Positions 46,633-57,340 of a stretch of 64,000 bases of DNA are shown here, piece by piece (within the stretch, counting starts at the first letter, position 1; each line of letters starts with the position of its first letter). A program made the translations under genes and the position numbers. Source of the DNA: an uncultured Chlorobiaceae bacterium (GTDB lineage: Bacteria > Bacteroidota > Chlorobiia > Chlorobiales > Chlorobiaceae); the NCBI GenBank assembly GCA_903882665.1, contig CAIRXW010000038.1, forward strand, positions 47,686-111,685, given 5' to 3'. The notes below the pieces were generated by a model. It had not been told where the DNA came from, did not search any database, and saw nothing but the letters and a program-made list of their open reading frames with translations.

Positions 46633-48689
46633 TGTGATAACGGCAGAGTTTTTGCAGGCGGTTGCGCGGCATCAAGCTCTGCCAGATCAGCAACAACTGC
46701 CACTGACTGGTTGAGCACAGCGTCCTTGCTCAGCTCTTTGGTGTCATCAGGCTCTTTGACCCACTCTTTCTCTATCCTTTTTATCGTCTCTGTCTCCGAT
46801 TTTGCTGTCGCATCCTGAAGTGATACGGTCTTTTTTTTACGAATTTGATCAAGGGTATCCAAGTCACGCAGATAGCTCTGATAGAGGGGATTCTTCGCTG
46901 ATCGTTCCTGAAATTTTTGCCGGAGTATCTCGATTTTCCCTGGGTTTATCTCCGCGGCAGGGGTATAAAATGAGGGAGAGATTGTGCTCCATGGCAGACT
47001 GCTGGTATAGGTATCCTCGCCAATTCTTGCCGTGTCTATCATGGAAGGCATGGTAATATCCGCCTCTACCCCCTTATGCTGAGTACTGCCTCCCGATATC
47101 CGGTAAAACTTCGCTATGGTCAGTTTTATTTCTCCCAACTCAGGCTGCTTGCCAGCAAAAGAGTCTGGCTTTGAAAGTTTGATGAGGCTTTGAACGGTTC
47201 CCTTTCCGAATGTCCTCTCCCCGATGATAACACCACGGCCGTAATCCTGAATGGCTGCAGCAAAAATTTCTGATGCTGAGGCGCTGTAACGATTGACCAG
47301 CACAGCAAGCGGTCCACTATACTGCACCCTGCTGTCTTCGTCCTTGAGTACTATTTTTCCGCCAGTTGAGTTACTGATCTGAACAACGGGCCCGCTTGGA
47401 ATAAAGAGTCCGGTAACCGTTACAGACTCTTCAAGCGAACCGCCACCATTATCACGAAGATCAACAATGATACCATCAACATGCTCTGCATTCAGGTCCT
47501 CAAGAATACGGGCGACATCGCGACTTGTGCTGTTGTAATTGCCTGTATTCTGCTGCTCACCTTCAAAATCAAGATAAAACGAGGGTATGGTAATAACACC
47601 GATTTTTTTTGCATTTTGCACGATAATGCTTTTCTTTGCGGCCTGTTCCTGCAGGTTGACCTTGTCGCGTGTAAGTGCAACTATTTTTTCCGGCCCACGT
47701 CCGCCCTGGCTTGCCGGCAAAATTTTCAGACGGACCGTGGTGCCTTTCTTGCCCCGGATCAGCTTTACCACATCATTGATTCTCCAACCGGAGACATCAA
47801 CAATGTCAACGGCTTTTCCCTGACCGACGCCAATAATTTTATCCCCTTTTTTCAGTGTGTTGCTTTTGAATGCCGGGCCTCCTGGAATGAGCTCATTGAC
47901 AACGGTATACTCCCCTTCTGTCTGAAGTTTGGCGCCTATTCCTTCAAGTGAGCGGCTCATGTCGATCTGAAAGTTTTGATATTCGTCCGGAGAGAAATAG
48001 TTTGTATGGGGATCGAACGATGTTGTCAATGCATAGGTATAGGCATGAAAAGCATCTTCCGGTTTCTGGCGGTTCAGAAGATTCAGCCTGCTTTTGTAGC
48101 TTTTTGCAAGCGCAACTCGAATTGCCTTGTCACTTTCTCCGGAATATTTCAGGTTGAGCCACTGATATTTCAGCTCTTTTCTCCACAGTTCGGTCAACTG
48201 ACGCTGGTCAGCAGGCCACGGATCGCTTTTCCGATCAAGATCAAGGGTTTCTGGTGATGAAAAGTCGAGATGAATCGTATCGGCAGAAGCCCTCATATAC
48301 CGCATTTTCTCCCTGGCCCGTTTCAGAAAGAGGTTGTATATGTCAAAACCGATAGTTGCTTTACCGGCAAGAAATTCATCATCAATCTTGTTGCCGTAGA
48401 TCTTTCTGAGACGATCAACATCGCTTGCCACAAAGTAGCTTTTGCTGCCGTCAAGATTATCGATATAACGGTTAAAAATCTGCTGAGACAGGGAGTCATT
48501 GACTGAAACCTTCCTGTAGTGGTTCTGCAACAGATATTTACTGATATAGTTGCCAGCATCCTTTTCGGCTGCAGTCGGCTGGAGGGCTGTCGCAACTTTA
48601 GGCGAAGCTCTCTCTACGATGTTTCTGGCAAAAAGTGGAGTAATACTTCCGGATGCAACTATAAAAAGAAAGAGGCTTTTTCTCAGCAT
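46629..48689 (-). CDS. prc: C-terminal processing peptidase (Prc/Tsp-type, S41), copy 1
   Basis: 686 aa. An N-terminal signal peptide ([20 protein letters not shown]) is followed by an N-terminal helical domain with [11 protein letters not shown], a PDZ domain (about 250-330: [44 protein letters not shown]) and the S41 catalytic domain: [49 protein letters not shown] with the Ser of SASE and the Lys of GKG. It trims proteins at their C-terminus in the periplasm. A very similar second copy lies 3 kb downstream on the same strand. Confidence 0.93.
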   Translation of the reverse strand: MLRKSLFLFIVASGSITPLFARNIVERASPKVATALQPTAAEKDAGNYISKYLLQNHYRKVSVNDSLSQQIFNRYIDNLDGSKSYFVASDVDRLRKIYGNKIDDEFLAGKATIGFDIYNLFLKRAREKMRYMRASADTIHLDFSSPETLDLDRKSDPWPADQRQLTELWRKELKYQWLNLKYSGESDKAIRVALAKSYKSRLNLLNRQKPEDAFHAYTYALTTSFDPHTNYFSPDEYQNFQIDMSRSLEGIGAKLQTEGEYTVVNELIPGGPAFKSNTLKKGDKIIGVGQGKAVDIVDVSGWRINDVVKLIRGKKGTTVRLKILPASQGGRGPEKIVALTRDKVNLQEQAAKKSIIVQNAKKIGVITIPSFYLDFEGEQQNTGNYNSTSRDVARILEDLNAEHVDGIIVDLRDNGGGSLEESVTVTGLFIPSGPVVQISNSTGGKIVLKDEDSRVQYSGPLAVLVNRYSASASEIFAAAIQDYGRGVIIGERTFGKGTVQSLIKLSKPDSFAGKQPELGEIKLTIAKFYRISGGSTQHKGVEADITMPSMIDTARIGEDTYTSSLPWSTISPSFYTPAAEINPGKIEILRQKFQERSAKNPLYQSYLRDLDTLDQIRKKKTVSLQDATAKSETETIKRIEKEWVKEPDDTKELSKDAVLNQSVAVVADLAELDAAQPPAKTLPLSH

Positions 48690-48706
48690 TGTCGTGTATG
48701 ATAATC

Positions 48707-49225
48707 TTATGAGTAAACCCAGACAGATGCTGGTGGAATGTTTTTTATGACAAACCGCTTTCTAACTTTACTCTGGAAATTCACTTCACCAAGAGGATTA
48801 TTGAGGCCATAAGTATACATGACACACCATTTGAGGAGGCCATTGCTGTAGAGCGTGTTTATAATGGGAACAAATGACGATTTGAACGGGTTGTTGATCA
48901 GCGGAATGGAGAGTACCAGTCCGAATCGTTCATCAACTTTTTTTAACTGCTCCAGTGCACATGAATTGATGGTCTTCAAATGAGGATAATTTTGCCGAAG
49001 CACAGCACAGAATTCCTTGTCGATTTCAACCAATACTGGATTCAAGCTTGAGATATGCTTTGTAATAGCTCCGGTTCCCGCACCGATCTCAATGACCGAG
49101 GTTTGATCCAGCTCTTTAATTGATTTAAAGATAGCCTTTGCCAAAAACTCTGATGAAGGTATTACAGAACCAACACTCTGGGGGTTTCTTAAATATTTTT
49201 TCAGAAACAGTATCTCTTTGCGCAT
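48707..49225 (-). CDS. PmtA-like SAM-dependent methyltransferase
   Basis: 172 aa. MRKEILFLKKYLRNPQSVGSVIPSSEFLAKAI is the start typical of the phospholipid N-methyltransferase/rRNA adenine dimethylase-like group, and VIEIGAGTGAITKHI is the SAM-binding motif I. The N-terminal basic segment would contact the membrane surface. The family methylates phosphatidylethanolamine in some bacteria or unknown acceptors in others. It lies between the two prc copies, 17 bp behind tatA. Confidence 0.78.
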   Translation of the reverse strand: MRKEILFLKKYLRNPQSVGSVIPSSEFLAKAIFKSIKELDQTSVIEIGAGTGAITKHISSLNPVLVEIDKEFCAVLRQNYPHLKTINSCALEQLKKVDERFGLVLSIPLINNPFKSSFVPIINTLYSNGLLKWCVMYTYGLNNPLGEVNFQSKVRKRFVIKNIPPASVWVYS

Positions 49226-49242
49226 CTAACTTGTTTTATGTT

Positions 49243-49458
49243 TTATGTTTTCTTCCTGGCCGAAACATCCTCTTCATCTTTTGATGCTGCAGTATCAACG
49301 GCCTTATTGAATTCGTTTTCAAGATCAGCCTGCGCTTTTTTAAACTCCCTCATTCCTTTTCCGAGCCCCCTGGCCAGCTCAGGCAGTTTTGACGGGCCAA
49401 AAAATAACAGGACGACAAACAGTATAAGCAACAATTCCTGACCACCAAGTCCAAACAT
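49243..49458 (-). CDS. tatA: Twin-arginine translocase subunit TatA/E
   Basis: 71 aa. One membrane helix [21 protein letters not shown], the [23 protein letters not shown] amphipathic helix that defines TatA, and an acidic tail. It forms the Tat pore with TatC, which is not in this window. It precedes the methyltransferase by 17 bp and lies between the two prc proteases, so it may share a transcript with them. Confidence 0.93.
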   Translation of the reverse strand: MFGLGGQELLLILFVVLLFFGPSKLPELARGLGKGMREFKKAQADLENEFNKAVDTAASKDEEDVSARKKT

Positions 49459-49569
49459 GTTACTTCCTCCTCATAGTTTACGTTATCGATAAAACATTTT
49501 TCGAAAAAGATTTATCGTTTTTCTCATTGACTCTAATACGCACCCCGCCTGATTTTCTTTCAATAAGCC

Positions 49570-51642
49570 TTAATTCAACGAAGGCAAAGTCCGGGTAATC
49601 GTGTGGCGCTGGGTTGCCTTAAGTCCTGCAAGGTCAGAAACAACTGCGGCTGACTGGTTGAGCAACACATCCTTGTTCTGGCTTTTGGTAGAATCCTGAT
49701 CCACAACCCATTGACCCTCAATCTGCTTTATTTTCTCTATTTCCGACTTGAAGGCCGAGTCCTGAAGTGATACCGCCTTTTTTTTGCGAATCTGGTTCAG
49801 GGTATTCAAGTCATGCAGGTAAGTTTGGTAATAACGGCTCTTCAATGCCCGCTCCTGCTGCTTCTGGCGGAGCAGTATAATCTCTTCCGGGCTGACCTCT
49901 GCTGTCGGACGATAAAATGAGCGAGAGATAGTACTCCATGGCAAACTGCTGCTATAGGTGTCCTCTCCAACAACCGAGGTATCAATCATTGAGGGCATGA
50001 CAATGTCGGGTATAACACCTTTATGCTGAGTGCTGCCTCCTGATATCCGGTAAAACTTTGCAATGGTAAGCTTTATTTCGCCAAGTTCAGGCTGTTTTCC
50101 GAAAAAAGCAAACGGCCTTAGTTCGGAAAGTTTTTTGAGGCTTTGAACAGTCCCCTTTCCGAACGTCCTCTCGCCAATAATAATGCCTCGTCCGTAATCC
50201 TGGATTGCTGCAGCAAATATTTCAGATGCAGAGGCACTGTAACGGTTGACAAGCACAGCAAGTGGACCACTATAGAGCACCCTGCGGTCTTCGTCCCTGA
50301 GTACCATTTTGCCTCCTGTCGAGTTGCTGATCTGCACCACCGGGCCGGTAGGAATAAAAAGTCCTGTAACATTGACAGACTCTTCAAGCGAGCCTCCCCC
50401 GTTATCACGAAGATCAATGACAATACCATCAACATGCTCTGTATTCAGTTCATTCAGTATACGGGCTACATCACGGCTTGTGCTGTTGAAATTGCCGGTG
50501 TTTTGCTGTTGACCTTCGAAATCAAGATAAAATGAAGGAATGGTAATAACACCAATTCGCTCACCATTTTGCGTAATAATGCTTTTCTTTGCCGCCTGTT
50601 CCTGCAAGTCTACCTTCTCTCGTAAAAGCACAACTATTTTGGCTGGTCCTCGTCCGCTCTGGCTTGCCGGGAAGATTTTCAGACGAACAATGGTATTTTT
50701 CTTTCCACGGATCAATTTGACCACATCGTTGATTCTCCAGCCAAAGATATCCACAATTTCACCACTCCTTCCCTGACCAACACCAATAATTTTATCTCCT
50801 TTTTTCAGTGTATTGCTTTTAAATGCCGGTCCTCCCGCAATAACCTCATTAACAACGGTATACTCGCCTTCGGTCTGGAGTTTTGCTCCGATTCCTTCAA
50901 GAGAGCGACTCATGTCTATTTGAAAGTTTTCATATTCATCCGGAGAAAAATAATTTGTATGGGGGTCAAACGACGTTGTCACAGCGTAGGTGTAAGCCTG
51001 GAAAGCATCTTCCGGTTTCTGGCGGTTCAGGAGGTTCAACCGGGTCGTAAAGCTTTTTGCAAGAGTCTCCCGGATACTCTTGTTATTTTCCCCTGAATAT
51101 TTAAGGTTAAGCCACTGGTATTTCAGCTCTTTTTTCCATAACTCAGCGAGTTCACGCCTGTCGGCGGGCCAGGCATCGTTCTTGCGGTCAAGGTCAAAAG
51201 TTTCTGGTATTGAAAAGTTGAACCGCACGGTATCGGCAGTTGCCTTCATGTACCGCATTTTTTCTTTGGCCCGTTTAAGAAAAAAGTTATATACACCAAA
51301 TCCGGAATTTACCTTGCCAGCAAGAAATTCATCATCAATATGGTTTCCATAAACATGCCGGAGGCTTTCAACTTCGCTTGCTACAAAATAGCTTTTACTG
51401 CCGTCGAGATTATCGATGTAGCGATTGAGTATCTGCTGAGAAAGAGAGTCATTGACTGATATTTTTCTATAGTGGTTCTGCAGAAGATATTGACTGATAT
51501 ATTTGCTTGCCTCTTCCTCGGCAGCCGTTGGTCTGAGGGTCACGACGGGTACGGCTGGAGAGGTATCTCCTGCATGTATTGTGGATAACGGTACAGTACT
51601 TCCCAATGCCATAATCATGAGAAGGAGATTTTTTCTAACCAT
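49570..51642 (-). CDS. C-terminal processing peptidase (Prc/Tsp-type, S41), copy 2
   Basis: About 690 aa from the ATG at 51642; the longer track ORF reads upstream of the signal peptide. Signal peptide (VRKNLLLMIMALGSTVPLSTIHA), PDZ domain [32 protein letters not shown] and catalytic core [21 protein letters not shown]...[13 protein letters not shown] as in copy 1. Most of the two proteins can be aligned by eye without gaps, with the differences mainly at the C-terminus. Both active-site residues are kept in both copies, so neither looks like a pseudogene. Order on the minus strand: this copy, tatA, methyltransferase, copy 1. Confidence 0.92.
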   Translation of the reverse strand: MVRKNLLLMIMALGSTVPLSTIHAGDTSPAVPVVTLRPTAAEEEASKYISQYLLQNHYRKISVNDSLSQQILNRYIDNLDGSKSYFVASEVESLRHVYGNHIDDEFLAGKVNSGFGVYNFFLKRAKEKMRYMKATADTVRFNFSIPETFDLDRKNDAWPADRRELAELWKKELKYQWLNLKYSGENNKSIRETLAKSFTTRLNLLNRQKPEDAFQAYTYAVTTSFDPHTNYFSPDEYENFQIDMSRSLEGIGAKLQTEGEYTVVNEVIAGGPAFKSNTLKKGDKIIGVGQGRSGEIVDIFGWRINDVVKLIRGKKNTIVRLKIFPASQSGRGPAKIVVLLREKVDLQEQAAKKSIITQNGERIGVITIPSFYLDFEGQQQNTGNFNSTSRDVARILNELNTEHVDGIVIDLRDNGGGSLEESVNVTGLFIPTGPVVQISNSTGGKMVLRDEDRRVLYSGPLAVLVNRYSASASEIFAAAIQDYGRGIIIGERTFGKGTVQSLKKLSELRPFAFFGKQPELGEIKLTIAKFYRISGGSTQHKGVIPDIVMPSMIDTSVVGEDTYSSSLPWSTISRSFYRPTAEVSPEEIILLRQKQQERALKSRYYQTYLHDLNTLNQIRKKKAVSLQDSAFKSEIEKIKQIEGQWVVDQDSTKSQNKDVLLNQSAAVVSDLAGLKATQRHTITRTLPSLN

Positions 51643-51803
51643 TTTTTTTGCGTGGTGATTCAAAGGTTTAACGGCAGTATGCAAGCTGTTTTTGAATGAG
51701 AGAGCAAATATACGTATATTACGTAGCACATGGCAAGTCTTTACCAGCAGAGATCATGAAGAAAAATTGCCGCACATAATAATAAATAAAAGAGAAGCTT
51801 TCA

Positions 51804-52778
51804 ATGGAAAAGAAAAAAATCAGTTACAAAGAGCTCGGCCTGTGCAACAGCCGGGAACTTTTCAAAAAAGCTGTGACGGGAGGTTATGCAATCCCTGCCT
51901 ACAACTTCAACAATCTTGAACAGATGCAGGCAATTATCCTCGCCTGTGCTGAAACCAGCTCTCCGGTTATTCTGCAGGTTTCAAAGGGAGCCAGAAGCTA
52001 TGCAAACGAAACCCTGCTTCGCTACCTTGCCCAGGGAGCTGTAGCTTATGCCGCCGAACTCGGCAACCCCATTCCTATTGTACTTCATCTTGATCATGGT
52101 GACAGCTTTGAACTCTGTAAAGATTGCATCGATTCCGGTTTTTCTTCTGTGATGATTGATGGTTCACACCTCTCTTATGAGGACAACATTGAACTGACCA
52201 AAAAAGTTGTCGCCTATGCTCATCAGTACGATGTTACCGTTGAGGGTGAACTTGGTGTTCTGGCTGGCATTGAAGATGAGGTTTCTGCGGCCCACCATAC
52301 CTATACCCAGCCGGAAGAGGTTGAGGATTTTGTTGCCAAAACCGGCGTAGACAGTCTTGCCATCTCTATCGGCACCTCACACGGCGCCTTCAAATTCAAG
52401 CCAGGTGAAGATCCGAAAATCCGTCTTGATATTCTTACCGAAATTGAACACCGTATTCCGGGATTTCCTATTGTGCTGCATGGTTCATCTTCCGTTCCGC
52501 AGGACTTGGTTAAAACGATCAATGAGCACGGTGGAAAACTGAAGGATGCAATTGGTATCAGTGAAGACCAGCTTCGTCTTGCAGCCAAATCAGCGGTATG
52601 CAAAATCAATATTGATTCTGACGGTCGTCTTGCCATGACTGCCGCTATCCGTAAAGTGCTTGACGAAAAACCCGAAGAGTTTGATCCGAGGAAATATCTC
52701 GGACCTGCCCGTGATGCTCTCAAAAAACTCTATGTTCACAAGATCATCAACGTTCTCGGCTCTAACGGAAAGGCATAA
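51804..52778 (+). CDS. fba: Class II fructose-bisphosphate aldolase
   Basis: 324 aa. PAYNFNNLEQMQAIILA, HLDHGDSFELCKDCIDSGFSSVMIDGSHL (zinc-binding His and the substrate Asp of DH), EGELGVLAGIEDEV and VLHGSSSVPQ are class IIB aldolase signatures. It cleaves fructose 1,6-bisphosphate in glycolysis and, in a reverse-TCA organism, mainly works in gluconeogenic direction. Single gene on the plus strand with a strong terminator behind it. Confidence 0.93.
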   Translation: MEKKKISYKELGLCNSRELFKKAVTGGYAIPAYNFNNLEQMQAIILACAETSSPVILQVSKGARSYANETLLRYLAQGAVAYAAELGNPIPIVLHLDHGDSFELCKDCIDSGFSSVMIDGSHLSYEDNIELTKKVVAYAHQYDVTVEGELGVLAGIEDEVSAAHHTYTQPEEVEDFVAKTGVDSLAISIGTSHGAFKFKPGEDPKIRLDILTEIEHRIPGFPIVLHGSSSVPQDLVKTINEHGGKLKDAIGISEDQLRLAAKSAVCKINIDSDGRLAMTAAIRKVLDEKPEEFDPRKYLGPARDALKKLYVHKIINVLGSNGKA

Positions 52779-52792
52779 TTTATTTCACCGTC

Positions 52793-52822
52793 AAAAAAAG
52801 GCGCCAGCAGGCGCCTTTTTTT
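52793..52822 (+). terminator. Intrinsic terminator after fba
   Basis: AAAAAAAGGCGCC (52793-52805), loop AGCA, GGCGCCTTTTTTT (52810-52822); a perfect stem with T run on one side and A run on the other, so bidirectional for fba and the convergent amidohydrolase gene. Confidence 0.92.
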
Positions 52823-52863
52823 ATGACAAGACCGGGAGCTATTGAAAAAGCGAAAAAGATCAA

Positions 52864-54081
52864 TCAAGCAGTCTGAAGAAGGCGTAACGCCGAATAGGCA
52901 AGTAATCCACTGCCAATTTCAAGGGCGCGTTCTTCGGGATTGAAGGTGGGAGAGTGCAGTGTATTGCTTTTGTCATGTTGCAGGGTTCCTGTCCCGATTT
53001 GCCAGAATGTTCCAGGACACTCCTGCAGGTAGTAGGCAAAGTCCTCCGCAGTCATGATCGGTTCACTCTCATGCACATTCTCTGCACCCAGATATTCCCT
53101 GCAAATGTTTTCGGCTTTTTCGGTAACAGCAAGATCGTTGAAAAGAACCGGATAACCCTTCCTGATTTCTACTTCTGCATCAACACCAAGTCCTGCTGCA
53201 ACATGCGTGACCGTTTGGCGTAACCTCTCCTGCAGCAGAGCGCGTACATCTTCATTCATGGTTCTCATTGTCCCGGACATGGTCACCTGTCTCGGGATGA
53301 CATTGGGCGCATTGCCACCATGAATGGATGCTATCGAAACAACTGCTGGTTCATGAGGAGGAACAACCCGGCTGACGAGATGCTGAACTGCTGTAATGAT
53401 ATGAGCTGCAGCCAGAACAGGATCGGCTGCCCTGTGCGGCGCAGAAGCATGACCACCCTGCCCTGTCACGGTGAAATACAGTTCATCGGTGGCAGCCATA
53501 AAACTTCCTTTGCAAAGGGCAACTTTCCCGGTTTCAACATTTGGAAAGCAGTGCTGACCAATGATCATTGCTGGATTGAAACGCTTGAAAAGACCTGCGT
53601 CAAGAAATGGTTTTGCTCCGCCAGGTGCTTTTTCCTCGGCGGGCTGAAACACAAGAAGCACATCGCCTTCGAGCTCATCTTTCATTCCTGAAAGGATTTT
53701 TGCTGCACCGAGAAGCATGGCTGTATGCATGTCATGTCCACAGGCATGCATTTTTCCGGATTCGAGGGAACAAAAGCCATGCAGATTCTCTTCATGAAGC
53801 GGCAGTGCATCAATATCGGCCCTTAAAGCCACAACCTTGTCTTTGCTCGACTTATGCTCTCCATGGATCAGGGCGATAACCCCGGTATCCAGAAGAGGCT
53901 TTTCCGGAGTGATACCAAGATCAATAAGATAGTTGGTTATCAATGCGGTTGTTCTTTTCTCCTCATAAGAAAGCTCAGGATGGAGATGAATATCGCGACG
54001 CAAAGCAACAATTTCCGAAAAAATATCTGCTGCGCGCTCCTGAATTCGTTCAGCAAGCCCGGTAAAGTATTCTGTTTCCAT
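52864..54081 (-). CDS. M20-family amidohydrolase (N-acyl amino acid / hippurate type)
   Basis: 405 aa. Metal-binding motifs MHACGHDMHTAMLLGAA, FQPAEEKAPGGA and TAEDFAYYLQ are intact, with RADIDALPLHE before them. Members hydrolyse N-acylated amino acids such as N-acetyl- or indole-acetyl-amino acids. The N-terminal lead IQERAADIFSEIVALRRDIHLHPELSYEE is typical. It starts one base after the CBS protein gene, so the two form an operon together with rpiB and ppk upstream. Confidence 0.9.
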   Translation of the reverse strand: METEYFTGLAERIQERAADIFSEIVALRRDIHLHPELSYEEKRTTALITNYLIDLGITPEKPLLDTGVIALIHGEHKSSKDKVVALRADIDALPLHEENLHGFCSLESGKMHACGHDMHTAMLLGAAKILSGMKDELEGDVLLVFQPAEEKAPGGAKPFLDAGLFKRFNPAMIIGQHCFPNVETGKVALCKGSFMAATDELYFTVTGQGGHASAPHRAADPVLAAAHIITAVQHLVSRVVPPHEPAVVSIASIHGGNAPNVIPRQVTMSGTMRTMNEDVRALLQERLRQTVTHVAAGLGVDAEVEIRKGYPVLFNDLAVTEKAENICREYLGAENVHESEPIMTAEDFAYYLQECPGTFWQIGTGTLQHDKSNTLHSPTFNPEERALEIGSGLLAYSALRLLQTA

Positions 54082-54082
54082 A

Positions 54083-54772
54083 CTACATTTCCATTAAGCG
54101 AATAAATTCAAGGGCCCTTTCTCGCATCTCATCATCTTTTTCCTTGAAGGATGGTGAGGTGTAGCGGATTGAATAACCATATTTTTCGAGATTTTTTACC
54201 AGACGAAAAAGGTCGTATGTCTGAAGCCTGAAGGCGACCACAATCCCCTCACCATCCGGAGTCGCAGGATACATACCAAAACTCAACACGGTTGTATCGT
54301 TTTTTTCAAGTACGGCAATAACCTCTGAGAGCTTCAGATCAAATGATGGAACCTCAAGTTCAAGGGTCACTGCCTCTTCACCCAAATGAAAAATAGCGGC
54401 TATACGTTCAAGAAGGATTGTTTTTTCCATAACACCAGCATACCGGCCGCCCTGTCCTGATACAGGTATGAGAGGTGATGGAAAGGTGCGAATCCGGGAG
54501 AAAATATCGAATATATGCTCATCAAGCCCAATACTTTCTGCTTGTTCAAGCTTCAGCTCACAGAGACGCACTCCTTTTGTTTTTTTTGACTGCTCCAAAG
54601 GCAAGAGATCCATAAGAGTCACCATTGCCGTGATCTGCCCATCATGCAGTACCGGTGCACACTCAAGCCCCCCTTTTTGCATGAAGGCCAGAACCTCCCC
54701 AACCAACGCGTCATCGGGAAATACCGGAAAGGTTGTGTCAAGGGTGTTTTCTACGTATTCATTTAGCAGCAT
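54083..54772 (-). CDS. CBS-domain protein with an ACT-like C-terminus
   Basis: 229 aa. The N-terminal 130 residues form a CBS pair (FPVFPDDALVGEVLAFMQKGGLECAPVLHDGQITAMVTLMDLL; then PSPLIPVSGQGGRYAGVMEKTILLERI), a typical nucleotide-sensing unit. The C-terminal part (VTLELEVPSFDLKLSEVIAVLEKNDTTVLSFGMYP) reads like an ACT-type ligand domain. Bacterial proteins of this layout bind AMP/ATP-type ligands or amino acids. Its first codons overlap the end of rpiB by ten bases. Confidence 0.82.
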   Translation of the reverse strand: MLLNEYVENTLDTTFPVFPDDALVGEVLAFMQKGGLECAPVLHDGQITAMVTLMDLLPLEQSKKTKGVRLCELKLEQAESIGLDEHIFDIFSRIRTFPSPLIPVSGQGGRYAGVMEKTILLERIAAIFHLGEEAVTLELEVPSFDLKLSEVIAVLEKNDTTVLSFGMYPATPDGEGIVVAFRLQTYDLFRLVKNLEKYGYSIRYTSPSFKEKDDEMRERALEFIRLMEM

Positions 54773-55197
54773 GGTTCGATTTTATTCACCCTTTGCTGGT
54801 GCCTCCCTCCTTCAAAATCGGTGGAAAACCAGTTGTGAAGACTTTGTTCAATTGTGGCCTGATCCGTAAAGCGCGCGGAAAAACAGATGATATTGGCATT
54901 ATTGTGCTGCCGGGCCAGTGTTGCAAATTCCGGGTTGCAGGCAACTGCTGCACGGATACCCTTGATTTTATTTGCAGAGATAGAAACACCTATACCAGTA
55001 CCGCACAGCAGTACCCCGGAATCACAGAGCCCTTCGGCAACAGCTTTTGCAACTTTGCGGGCATAATCGGGATAGTCAACTGATCCTTCATCATAAGGTC
55101 CCATATCGGTGAATTCATAGCCGCTTCGCTCCAGCCATGCCAGCACCGTTTTTTTGAATTCAAATCCGGCATGATCACTTCCAACTGCAATGTTCAT
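54763..55197 (-). CDS. rpiB: Ribose-5-phosphate isomerase B
   Basis: 144 aa. [15 protein letters not shown] at the N-terminus, [16 protein letters not shown] and [25 protein letters not shown] (catalytic Cys in LLCGTG) identify RpiB. It converts ribose 5-phosphate to ribulose 5-phosphate. It is sandwiched between ppk (four-base overlap with its end) and the CBS gene (ten-base overlap), so translation is coupled in a ppk-rpiB-CBS-amidohydrolase operon. Confidence 0.92.
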   Translation of the reverse strand: MNIAVGSDHAGFEFKKTVLAWLERSGYEFTDMGPYDEGSVDYPDYARKVAKAVAEGLCDSGVLLCGTGIGVSISANKIKGIRAAVACNPEFATLARQHNNANIICFSARFTDQATIEQSLHNWFSTDFEGGRHQQRVNKIEPCC

Positions 55198-57332
55198 AAT
55201 TTTTTCGCATTAAATTTACAAGAATTTTTTTTCAGACTTGCCCGAATTAAAAAAAAAGCCTGACTGTTTATTTTGGGTTCGTCATTATGAATCTTCGAAT
55301 ATATGCCGTCAGCATTCATCTGCCAAGCCTTGACGTTATCGCTCAGGAGAAGATCAAGATCTGATTTTACCAACTGAATGAACGCTTTGTCGAACACAGG
55401 GAAAAGCGTTTCAACCCGATCATCGAGGTTTCTCGGCATGATATCTGCACTTCCAAGATATAACTGTTCTTTTCCTCCATTATGGAAGTAGTATGCCCTG
55501 CTGTGTTCAAGAAAGCGCCCGATAACACTGATGACCCTGATATTTTCACTGATTGCCGCTATACCTGGTTTCAGGCAGCAGACTCCCCTGATGATAAGAT
55601 CGATTTTTACCCCTTCGCACGATGCCCTGTAAAGTGTCCGTATGGTTTTTGCATCCACAAGAGCATTCATTTTCATGATTATTCTCCCCTTGTTCTCCTT
55701 ACGGCTCCACTCAATCTCCCTTTCAATCATCTCGATAATTCTTTTTCTGGTATTAATCGGTGAAACAAGCAGTTTTCTGTACTCGGTATGCTTTGAATAT
55801 CCTGTCAAGGCGTTGAACAGTTCTGCAACATCGTTGGCAATCTGTTCATTTGTTGTAAAATAGCTGTAATCAGTATAAATCCTTCCTGTTGTCAGATTGT
55901 AATTGCCCGTACCAAGATGAAGATACCTTTTCAGTTTCTGTTGTTCGCGGCGAACAATAAGGGTTAGCTTCGCGTGAGTTTTAAGACCTGGCAGACCATA
56001 GGCGACATGCGCTCCTACATCTTCAAGCGCTCTTGCCCAGACGATGTTGTTCTCTTCATCAAATCTTGCCTTGAGTTCAACAAGCACGGCAACCTGTTTA
56101 CCCTCTTCAGCGGCTTTCATCAATGCCTGGACAATCGGTGAATTACTTCCAACCCTGTACAAGGTCTGCTTTATCGAAAGCACATCAGGATCAAGAGCTG
56201 CCTGGTTGATAAAATCGACCACCGGTTGAAACGAGTCGTACGGATGGTAGAGTAGACGATCTTTGGCTTTTATGGCACTGAAAATATCACTGCCGAACTG
56301 TTCTGCGATGCGGTTACTGGGCACAAAAGGCTCATCTTTCAGTTCTGGTCGATCTATCTTTAAAAGATCCAGAAGACAACTGAAGCCGAATGCGCCATCT
56401 ATTTCATAAACGTTTCTTGCGGTGACTTCAAGATTTTTCATGAGAAGTCTTCTGACTGAATGGGGCATTTGCGGAGTAATGTCAAGCCGAACAACCTTCC
56501 CGTAACGGCGTGACCGGATTCCCTGCTCAATAGTTTCAAGCAGATCGCCTGCCTCATCCTCCTCAATTTCGATATCGGCATCACGAATCAATCTGAAAAG
56601 ATGCGATTGTATAATCCTCATTTTCGGAAAAAGGTGTGCCAGATTGCTTTCAATGAGATCTTCTATCCAGATAAACCGAATGATCCCGTCATCATCATGA
56701 AAACCCTTGATATCATTGAGCCGAAGAAGTCGGGGAAGAATACCCGGCACCTTTACGCGGGCAAACTTCAGTGCTTTGCTTTCCTCGTCTTCCAGTTCAA
56801 TGGCAAGATTCAACGAAAGGTTCGACATAAACGGAAATGGATGACCTGTATCGAAAGCGAGCGGGGTCAGTACCGGGTAGATCTCCTTTCGAAAATAGTG
56901 ACTCAGAGATTTTTGCTGTTGAGGGGAGAGTTCTGAAACTCGCAGAAATTCTATCCCTTCCCGTTGCAATGCCGGCACCAGATCGTGATAAAAACAATCG
57001 TTTCTTTCGCGAAACTGCCTCAAAACCATCATACGAATCTTTTCGAGCTGTTCGAAAGGAGTTTGGCCATCAATCGTTCGATCCTGAATACCTGCCTCAT
57101 ACTGATCCTCAATACCGGCAACACGGATCATGAAATATTCATCGAGGTTTGAACTGAAAATGGAGATGAATTTCACTCGCTCAAGAAGAGGGTGTGCCGC
57201 AGGATCAAGCGCTTCTTCAAGTACCCGTTGATTGAAATAGATCCAACTCAGCTCCCTGTTGACATAAAGGCAGGTGTCAATAAAATCAGGAGGCATTTGT
57301 CCTGTTCCATTTTCTTCATTCCCTGTTTGCAT
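55194..57332 (-). CDS. ppk: Polyphosphate kinase 1
   Basis: 712 aa from the ATG at 57332 (a TTG four codons upstream is the other choice). The N-terminal domain has [23 protein letters not shown]; the head domain [19 protein letters not shown]; and the C-terminal phospholipase-D-like part contains the autophosphorylated His region [16 protein letters not shown] and [19 protein letters not shown]. It makes polyphosphate from ATP. The C-terminus is 15-20 residues longer than in E. coli and ends in a Lys-rich tail. Directly behind the 5-formyl-THF cyclo-ligase gene. Confidence 0.94.
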   Translation of the reverse strand: MQTGNEENGTGQMPPDFIDTCLYVNRELSWIYFNQRVLEEALDPAAHPLLERVKFISIFSSNLDEYFMIRVAGIEDQYEAGIQDRTIDGQTPFEQLEKIRMMVLRQFRERNDCFYHDLVPALQREGIEFLRVSELSPQQQKSLSHYFRKEIYPVLTPLAFDTGHPFPFMSNLSLNLAIELEDEESKALKFARVKVPGILPRLLRLNDIKGFHDDDGIIRFIWIEDLIESNLAHLFPKMRIIQSHLFRLIRDADIEIEEDEAGDLLETIEQGIRSRRYGKVVRLDITPQMPHSVRRLLMKNLEVTARNVYEIDGAFGFSCLLDLLKIDRPELKDEPFVPSNRIAEQFGSDIFSAIKAKDRLLYHPYDSFQPVVDFINQAALDPDVLSIKQTLYRVGSNSPIVQALMKAAEEGKQVAVLVELKARFDEENNIVWARALEDVGAHVAYGLPGLKTHAKLTLIVRREQQKLKRYLHLGTGNYNLTTGRIYTDYSYFTTNEQIANDVAELFNALTGYSKHTEYRKLLVSPINTRKRIIEMIEREIEWSRKENKGRIIMKMNALVDAKTIRTLYRASCEGVKIDLIIRGVCCLKPGIAAISENIRVISVIGRFLEHSRAYYFHNGGKEQLYLGSADIMPRNLDDRVETLFPVFDKAFIQLVKSDLDLLLSDNVKAWQMNADGIYSKIHNDEPKINSQAFFLIRASLKKNSCKFNAKKL

Positions 57333-57340
57333 AAAAAGCT

